Origin: Sphingomonas profundi
GTDB lineage: Bacteria > Pseudomonadota > Alphaproteobacteria > Sphingomonadales > Sphingomonadaceae
Direction of reading: 5' to 3'
Assembly (NCBI RefSeq): GCF_009739515.1
Contig: NZ_CP046535.1
Coordinates: forward strand, 3,519,501-3,583,500
Length of the DNA: 64,000 bases
Position numbers and translations under genes: made by a program. A model generated the notes under the pieces. That model made no database searches. It was not told the DNA's origin and saw nothing but the letters and a program-made list of their open reading frames with translations. This document shows, one piece after another, positions 58,751-64,000 of the stretch (its first letter is position 1; each line of letters starts with the position of its first letter).

Positions 58751-60436
58751 ATGGCCCGCACCGTCGCCGACGCCCTCGTCGCCACCCTCGCCGATCTCGG
58801 CGTCCGCCAGATCTTCGGCGTCGTCGGCGATGCGCTGAACCCGCTTACCGACGCGATCCGCCGGCAGGATGCCATCGAGTGGGTCGGCGTGCGGCACGAG
58901 GAGGGCGCGGCGCTGGCGGCGGCCGGCCAGGCGAAGCTCACCGGCAAGCTCGGCGTGTGCTGCGGCACCACGGGGCCTGGTGGCAACCACCTCGTCGCCG
59001 GGCTGTACGAGGCGCGCAAGGATCATGCGCCCGTGCTCGCGATTTCGGGCGGCGTGCCGGCCGAACAGCGGGGCACCGACTATCTGCAGGAGGATACGCC
59101 CGACCTGCTGTTCCGCGACGTCGCCGTCTACACGCAGACGGTGGTGGCGGCGGAGCAGGCCGCGCCGGTGTTCCGCCAGGCGATCGCCGAAGCCTATGGC
59201 AAGCGCGGCGTCGCCCACCTGAACCTGCCGCCGGAGGTGCTCGCCGCCAAGATGCCGGAGGATGTGGCGAGCATGCCCACCCTGCGCCCGCGCCCGCCGG
59301 TGCTGCCGGACCGCGCCGACATCGCCGCGATCGCCCAGGCGATCGATCAGGCCGGCAGCGTCGCGATCTTCGCCGGCGAGGGATGCCGCCACGCCATCAG
59401 CGAGGCGATCGCGCTGGCGAACAAGATCCAGGCGCCGATCGCCCACACCTTCCGCGCCAAGGATCTGGCGGCCTACGATCATCCGCGCTGGATCGGCGGC
59501 GTGGGCCTGATCGGCGGCGCGCCGGGCGTGGATGCGCTGCGCGACGCCGATCTCGTGCTGATGCTGGGATCGGACTATCCCTATGCCGAGTTCCTGCCGC
59601 AGGACGGCAAGGTGATCCAGATCGACGAGCGCGCCTTCGTGCTCGGCCGGCGGGCGGCGGCGAAGCTGGGCGTGGTCGGCTCGGTCGGCCCGGCGCTGGA
59701 GGCGCTGATCCCGCTGGTGCAGCAGAAGACCGACACCGCCTTCTTCGACAAGGTGACGAAGGCGCGGCACGACTGGGATGCCATGCTGGACAAGCGGGCC
59801 GATCCCGCGCGCAGCGCCGACCTGATCCACCCGCCGGCGCTCGGCCGGATGCTGGGCGACATGGCCGCGCGCGACGCGATCTTCGTGATCGATACCGGGG
59901 AAGTCACCCTGTGGTCGGCCAACTGGCTGCGGCAGACCGGCCAGCAGCGCATCCTCGCCTCGTTCAACAACGCGGCGGTCGGCACCGCGCTGGGCCAGGC
60001 GAACGGCGTGTCGGCGCTGGACAAGCGGCGGCAGGTGATCGCGGCCTGCGGCGACGGCGGCTTCACCATGCTGCTCGGCGAGTTCATGACGGCGGTGGAG
60101 CACAAGCTGCCGGTGAAGGTGGTCGTCTACAACAACAGCGGCTGGGGGCTGGTGCATCTGGAGATGGAGGAGGCAGGCATGCCGGCCGCCGCCGGCACGA
60201 AATTCCCCAACCTCGATTTCGCCGCCTTCGCCCGCGCCTGCGGCGTGGAGGGCTTCACCGCCCGCCGGCCGGACGAGCTTGCCGGCGCCATCGCCGGCCT
60301 GCTCGCCAGCCCCGGCCCCGCGATCCTCGATGTGTTCGTCGATCCCGCGGAGCTGCCGACGATGCCGCACATCACACCGGCCAAGGCGGTGAAGTTCGGC
60401 ATCGGCAAGCTGAAGGAGCTGGTGCTGGGCGCGTGA
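58751..60436 (+). CDS. poxB: Thiamine-pyrophosphate enzyme of the pyruvate oxidase/dehydrogenase (quinone) type
   Basis: A 561-residue three-domain TPP enzyme. N-terminal WVGVRHEEGAALAAAGQ carries the catalytic Glu; the FAD-like middle domain has IFAGEGCRH; the TPP motif GDGGFTMLLGEFMTAVEHKL with NNS completes it. PoxB converts pyruvate to acetate and CO2, feeding electrons to quinone at the membrane; the C-terminal lipid-binding tail of E. coli PoxB is less clear here. It could alternatively be another family member with related chemistry. Sits alone before ftsK. Confidence 0.85.
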   Translation: MARTVADALVATLADLGVRQIFGVVGDALNPLTDAIRRQDAIEWVGVRHEEGAALAAAGQAKLTGKLGVCCGTTGPGGNHLVAGLYEARKDHAPVLAISGGVPAEQRGTDYLQEDTPDLLFRDVAVYTQTVVAAEQAAPVFRQAIAEAYGKRGVAHLNLPPEVLAAKMPEDVASMPTLRPRPPVLPDRADIAAIAQAIDQAGSVAIFAGEGCRHAISEAIALANKIQAPIAHTFRAKDLAAYDHPRWIGGVGLIGGAPGVDALRDADLVLMLGSDYPYAEFLPQDGKVIQIDERAFVLGRRAAAKLGVVGSVGPALEALIPLVQQKTDTAFFDKVTKARHDWDAMLDKRADPARSADLIHPPALGRMLGDMAARDAIFVIDTGEVTLWSANWLRQTGQQRILASFNNAAVGTALGQANGVSALDKRRQVIAACGDGGFTMLLGEFMTAVEHKLPVKVVVYNNSGWGLVHLEMEEAGMPAAAGTKFPNLDFAAFARACGVEGFTARRPDELAGAIAGLLASPGPAILDVFVDPAELPTMPHITPAKAVKFGIGKLKELVLGA

Positions 60437-60520
60437 GCCGGCCGCCCGCTTGACCCTCCTTTGCGGCAGCGGCATTGTCGCCGCGCGGAACATTCCGCGA
60501 ATGGTGCCGGGGGACGGGGC

Positions 60521-62896
60521 ATGGCGGTGCATGACGTGGCGATGGGGCGGCCTGCCGCGCGGGAGCCGCTAACGCGGCCGCGCGCCGCTGCCGCAGTGCG
60601 CAAGGCGGCCGTGCGCAGCGGCGCGCTGGCTGGCGGCGCGGCGCTGCTGGCGCTGGTCGCCGCACTCGCCCTCGCGCTCGCCAGCTATCGCACCACCGAT
60701 CCCTCGCTGAACACCGCCGCCGCCGGGCCGGCGCACAACCTGCTCGGCCTGCCGGGCGCCACCGCCGCCGATCTGCTGCTGAGCCTGCTCGGCCCGCCGG
60801 CCGCGCTGCTGCTGCCGCTGCTGCTGCTGATCGGCCTGCGGCTGTGGCGCGGCGCGCCGGCCGGCAACTGGCGGCGTTCGCTGGGCATCGCCGCCGTCGC
60901 CGTCATGCTGTTCGACGTCGCGCTGGCGCTGCTGCGCGGCGGATCGGTGGCGGGGCTGCCGGGCGGGTGGGGCGGCGGCATCGGCCTGGCCGGCGCCGGC
61001 GGGCTGGATGCGCTGATCGGTCTCGCGCCGGCGGCGCCCGTGCAGGCGGGCCTGCGCATCGCCGCGATCCTGCTGTTCGGACTCGGTGGCCTCGCGCTCG
61101 GCGCCTGGGGTCTCGGCCTAGATGCGGCGGAGCGCGGCTGGCTGCTCAAGCGCGATCGCTTCGCCCGCACGCCGCGGGTGACGATCGCGCCGGCCACCTT
61201 CCCGGCCGATCCCGCCACCCCGCCGGTGGTGCGCGAGAAGGCGGCCAGGCCGCTGCCGCGCCCGGTGGTGGAGCCGGAGGCGACCGCCGCCGAGCCGCCG
61301 ACCATCCGCGAACCCGTCGCCCGCCCGGCGCAGGAACCGCGCAAGCGCGAGGCGCAGGCCAAGCTGGCGCTCGACACCTTTGCGCTGCCGCCGATCGAAC
61401 TGCTGGCCGCGCCGCCGCCGAGCAACGGTACGGCGATCGACCGCGCCTCGCTGGAGCGCAACGCCCGCCTGCTGGAGACGGTGCTCGACGACTTCCACGT
61501 GAAGGGCCGCATCACCGAGATCCGGCCCGGCCCGGTGGTGACGATGTACGAGCTGGAGCCCGCGTCCGGCATCAAGGCCAGCCGCGTGATCAGCCTGGCG
61601 GACGATATCGCCCGCAACATGTCCGCCCTGTCCGCCCGCGTGGCGACGATCCCCGGCCGCAGCGTGATCGGCATCGAGCTGCCTAACCAGAAGCGCGAAT
61701 CCGTGCTGCTGCGCGAGCTGGTGGACAGCGAGGGGTTCGAGACCTCGACCGGCCAGCTGCCGATCATCCTCGGCAAGAACATCGCCGGCGATCCCGTCAT
61801 CACCGATCTGGCGCCGATGCCGCACCTGCTGATCGCCGGCACCACCGGATCGGGCAAGTCGGTCGGCCTCAACACCATGATCGTGTCCTTGCTCTACCGG
61901 CTGACGCCCGATCAGTGCCGCATGATCATGATCGATCCCAAGATGCTCGAACTCTCCGTCTACGACGGGATCCCGCATCTCCTCTCGCCCGTCGTCACCG
62001 AGCCGCCGAAGGCGATCCGCGCGCTGAAATGGGCGGTCGAGCAGATGGAGGACCGCTACCGCATGATGGCCTCGATCGGCGTGCGCGGCCTGGGCGGCTT
62101 CAACGATGCGGTGCGCGCCGCCAAGGCCAAGGGCAAGCCGATCACCCGCCGCGTGCAGACCGGCTATGACGGCGAGACCGGCCAGCCGATCTACGAGGAG
62201 GAGACGCTGGAGTTCGAGCCGCTGCCGCAGATCGTGGTGATCGTGGACGAGCTGGCCGACCTGATGATGACGGCGGGCAAGGAGGTGGAGTTCCTGATCC
62301 AGCGCCTGGCGCAGAAGGCGCGCGCCGCCGGCATCCACCTGATCATGGCGACGCAGCGCCCGTCGGTCGACGTCATCACCGGCGTGATCAAGGCCAACCT
62401 GCCGACGCGGATCAGCTTCGCCGTGACCAGCAAGATCGATTCGCGCACCATCCTGGGCGAGCAGGGGGCCGAGCAGCTGCTGGGTAAGGGCGACATGCTC
62501 TACATGCCCGGCGGCAAGCAGATCGCCCGCGTCCACGGGCCGTTCGTGTCGGACGACGAGGTGCGCGCCATCGCCGATCACTGGCGCGGGCAGGGCACGC
62601 CCGACTATATCTCCGCCGTCACCGAGGAGCCGCTGGAGGGCGGCTACGAGATAGAGGGCGCACCCACCGGCCCGGACGATCCCGAGACGCAGACCTATCG
62701 CCGCGCGGTGCAGCTGGTGGTGGAGAACCGCAAGGCATCGACCAGCTGGCTCCAGCGCCAGCTGCGCGTCGGCTACAACAGCGCCGCCCGCCTGATCGAG
62801 CGCATGGAGAAGGAGGGCATCATCTCCACCCCCGATCATGTCGGCCGCCGCGAGGTGCTGTTCGATCCGGCCGATCTGGCGGGCTTCTGGAGCTGA
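60521..62896 (+). CDS. ftsK: DNA translocase FtsK
   Basis: A 791-residue protein. Four N-terminal membrane helices ([14 protein letters not shown] first), a short Pro-rich linker (about residues 215-300), the RecA-like motor with Walker [15 protein letters not shown] near residue 439 and Walker [12 protein letters not shown], and a C-terminal winged-helix gamma domain ([22 protein letters not shown], in parts) that reads KOPS and activates XerD. It pumps DNA at the septum. ATG 60521 follows GGGGGACGGGGC. Followed by lolA, as usual in alphaproteobacteria. Confidence 0.96.
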   Translation: MAVHDVAMGRPAAREPLTRPRAAAAVRKAAVRSGALAGGAALLALVAALALALASYRTTDPSLNTAAAGPAHNLLGLPGATAADLLLSLLGPPAALLLPLLLLIGLRLWRGAPAGNWRRSLGIAAVAVMLFDVALALLRGGSVAGLPGGWGGGIGLAGAGGLDALIGLAPAAPVQAGLRIAAILLFGLGGLALGAWGLGLDAAERGWLLKRDRFARTPRVTIAPATFPADPATPPVVREKAARPLPRPVVEPEATAAEPPTIREPVARPAQEPRKREAQAKLALDTFALPPIELLAAPPPSNGTAIDRASLERNARLLETVLDDFHVKGRITEIRPGPVVTMYELEPASGIKASRVISLADDIARNMSALSARVATIPGRSVIGIELPNQKRESVLLRELVDSEGFETSTGQLPIILGKNIAGDPVITDLAPMPHLLIAGTTGSGKSVGLNTMIVSLLYRLTPDQCRMIMIDPKMLELSVYDGIPHLLSPVVTEPPKAIRALKWAVEQMEDRYRMMASIGVRGLGGFNDAVRAAKAKGKPITRRVQTGYDGETGQPIYEEETLEFEPLPQIVVIVDELADLMMTAGKEVEFLIQRLAQKARAAGIHLIMATQRPSVDVITGVIKANLPTRISFAVTSKIDSRTILGEQGAEQLLGKGDMLYMPGGKQIARVHGPFVSDDEVRAIADHWRGQGTPDYISAVTEEPLEGGYEIEGAPTGPDDPETQTYRRAVQLVVENRKASTSWLQRQLRVGYNSAARLIERMEKEGIISTPDHVGRREVLFDPADLAGFWS

Positions 62897-62975
62897 TGGA
62901 GAGCCGGGCCGGGTTCAGCGGCAATTCAATCGCGGCCCTCTAGCGCCGCAAGCCCGACTTGCCGGAGACAGACCT

Positions 62976-63590
62976 TTGACCTTCCGCCCCATGCTGCTTG
63001 TCGCGGCACTCGCCATTCCTGCCGTCGTTTCCGCCCAGCCCGCACCTTCGCCGCTGGCGGACGTCTCGGCCCATCTGCGCGCCGTCGATACGATGACGGC
63101 GGCCTTCACCCAGACGGATCGTAACGGCAAGTCGCTCACCGGCACGCTCACGCTGAAGCGGCCGGGCCGTATCCGCTTCCAGTATCAGGCGGGGGTGCCC
63201 CTGCTGGTGGTGGGGGACGGCAAGGCGCTGTGGATGATCGATTATTCGGTGAAGCAGGTCTCGCGCTGGCCGATCGGCAATTCGCCGCTGGGCATCCTGC
63301 TCGATCCCTCGCGCGATCTCACCCGCTTCGCCCGCGCGCTGCCGACCACCGATCCGCGCGTGGTGCTGGTGGAGGCCAGGGATCCCAAACATCCGGAATA
63401 TGGCACGATCACGATCGCCTTCGCCCGCGTGGCCGGCGCACCGGCGGGGCTGATGCTGCGCGGGTGGAGTGTGCTCGACGCGCAGGGCAACCGCTCGACG
63501 ATCCAGCTCTCGGGCCAGCGCTTCAACGTGCCGGTGGAGGACCGCGCCTTCCGCTGGACCGATCCGCGCCAGCAGGGGCCGCGGAGATAA
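62976..63590 (+). CDS. lolA: Outer-membrane lipoprotein carrier protein LolA
   Basis: A 204-residue periplasmic chaperone with a signal peptide (MLLVAALAIPAVVSA|QP) and the unclosed-barrel strands TMTAAFTQTDRNGKSLTGTL, LKRPGRIRFQY and GDGKALWMIDYSVKQV. It ferries lipoproteins from LolCDE to the outer membrane. TTG 62976 was chosen because of a GGAG site 9-12 bases upstream and the basic residue it adds before the signal peptide; ATG 62991 is an alternative. 79 bases after ftsK. Confidence 0.91.
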   Translation: MTFRPMLLVAALAIPAVVSAQPAPSPLADVSAHLRAVDTMTAAFTQTDRNGKSLTGTLTLKRPGRIRFQYQAGVPLLVVGDGKALWMIDYSVKQVSRWPIGNSPLGILLDPSRDLTRFARALPTTDPRVVLVEARDPKHPEYGTITIAFARVAGAPAGLMLRGWSVLDAQGNRSTIQLSGQRFNVPVEDRAFRWTDPRQQGPRR

Positions 63591-63609
63591 TGCCGCGCAG
63601 GCCCGGCAG

Positions 63610-63714
63610 TCAGCGCATCAGCAGATAGAGCAGCGCGATCCACACGGTCGGCGTGACGAGCGCGACCATCGTCAGATGCGGGCAGAAACGGCTTTCTCGG
63701 GCGGGCGGCTGCAC
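63610..63714 (-). CDS. Putative 34-residue membrane peptide
   Basis: GTG 63714 with a strong GAGGAG ribosome site 7 bases upstream opens a 34-codon frame: a short basic N-terminus with Arg, Cys and His (RESRFCPH) followed by one hydrophobic helix (LVTPTVWIALLYLLMR). The longer 86-codon frame in the same phase is composed of unlikely residues upstream. It is convergent with lolA. I do not recognise the peptide; coding is supported by the ribosome site and the clean helix only. Confidence 0.5.
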   Translation of the reverse strand: MQPPARESRFCPHLTMVALVTPTVWIALLYLLMR

Positions 63715-64000
63715 GTAACTCTCCTCGATTCGCCCGCTTGGCGCGGGGCTGATCTTCGATCCTGTCGTGGAGGCCGCCGGGGTGCGGGCGAAAGCCACCG
63801 CGTCGGCGTATCCTCCACGTCCGGCCGTGCATCGTGAGCGACGACCGTCACCCTGTCCAGCCCCATTCATGCGGGCGACAGGTTGGATCGCCTAGAAAGC
63901 CTCAAGCGGTCGCGGGGACCGCGCCGGGATTCCCCCCTGTTGCCCGGCTCGATCACCCCGCGTCCCGCCTCGCGTGACGAACGCCAGGTCGGCCCTCGCT

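Noticed and set aside
61491-61506. A further parS-like sequence inside ftsK (core TTCCACGTGAA)
   Set aside because: Only the core matches; outer bases do not follow the parS palindrome, and it is in a conserved coding stretch, so chance is likely.
1-64000. CRISPR arrays, insertion sequences, prophage or integron genes
   Set aside because: Looked for regular spacers, transposase or integrase motifs and tRNA-flanked insertions by eye; none seen.

Overview
The window looks like a chromosomal segment of a high-GC alphaproteobacterium, most probably a sphingomonad (Sphingomonas or a close relative). The evidence is the gene content and order. The block lptE-holA, parB-parA-rsmG-mnmG-mnmE, rho-hemJ-hemE, then a DnaA-box region, then ppsR-maf-aroE-coaE-dnaQ is the typical alphaproteobacterial origin neighbourhood. 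A strong candidate for the chromosomal replication origin lies at about 49418-49853, between hemE and the PEP-synthase/PPDK regulatory gene. Three parS-like sites sit 7-11 kb to its left. I saw no rRNA, tRNA, CRISPR array, prophage or insertion sequence.

Layout, left to right. (1) 1-367: the 3' end of a VapC-type PIN toxin. (2) 371-5324: a fatty-acid or acyl-CoA degradation operon on the minus strand (thiolase, HSD10-like dehydrogenase, acyl-CoA dehydrogenase, phosphotransferase) with a divergent TetR regulator; a perfect 12-bp palindrome lies between them. (3) 5396-15985: a giant alpha-2-macroglobulin-like protein, a membrane glycosyltransferase translationally coupled to a beta-barrel-like protein (similar to NfrB/NfrA), a TauE/SafE exporter with a TIGR02186 partner, and a DUF805 protein. 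(4) 16008-23614: a polyprenyl-phosphate sugar transferase, a small membrane protein, a HerA-like ATPase, a tandem-repeat array, an MHS-family transporter, prfC and yggS. (5) 23637-34412: a ThiE-like protein and a surface-glycan cluster with three glycosyltransferases and heptose genes (hldE, an AGE-family isomerase/epimerase, gmhB), then a barrel-like protein and a DUF3576 lipoprotein. (6) 34419-49417: leuS, lptE, holA, the par/mnm block, mnmE, ogt, a dienelactone hydrolase, terC, rho, hemJ and hemE. (7) 49854-63590: ppsR, maf, aroE, coaE, dnaQ, hpf, ptsN, several small genes, mmcB, an ankyrin protein, a SCO lipoprotein, a YcgN-like protein, a SprT/YgjP-like metallopeptidase, poxB, ftsK and lolA. 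(8) 63591-64000: a probable 34-residue membrane peptide on the minus strand.

Points that stand out. leuS carries a triple-hairpin palindromic insert between its catalytic core and editing domain, and the frame is broken by one base inside or next to it. A textbook alphaproteobacterial LexA box lies 11 bases upstream of mmcB. An AGE-family enzyme sits inside the ADP-heptose operon. terC has a structured leader resembling the setting of the terC RNA motif. A 24-bp perfect inverted repeat brackets a possible small mobile element between maf and aroE. Genes on either side of the origin mostly point away from it, as expected for co-directional replication and transcription.

All product names come from recognising motifs and gene order by eye. 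No database search was run. Starts were chosen from Shine-Dalgarno spacing, overlap with the upstream gene and family length.
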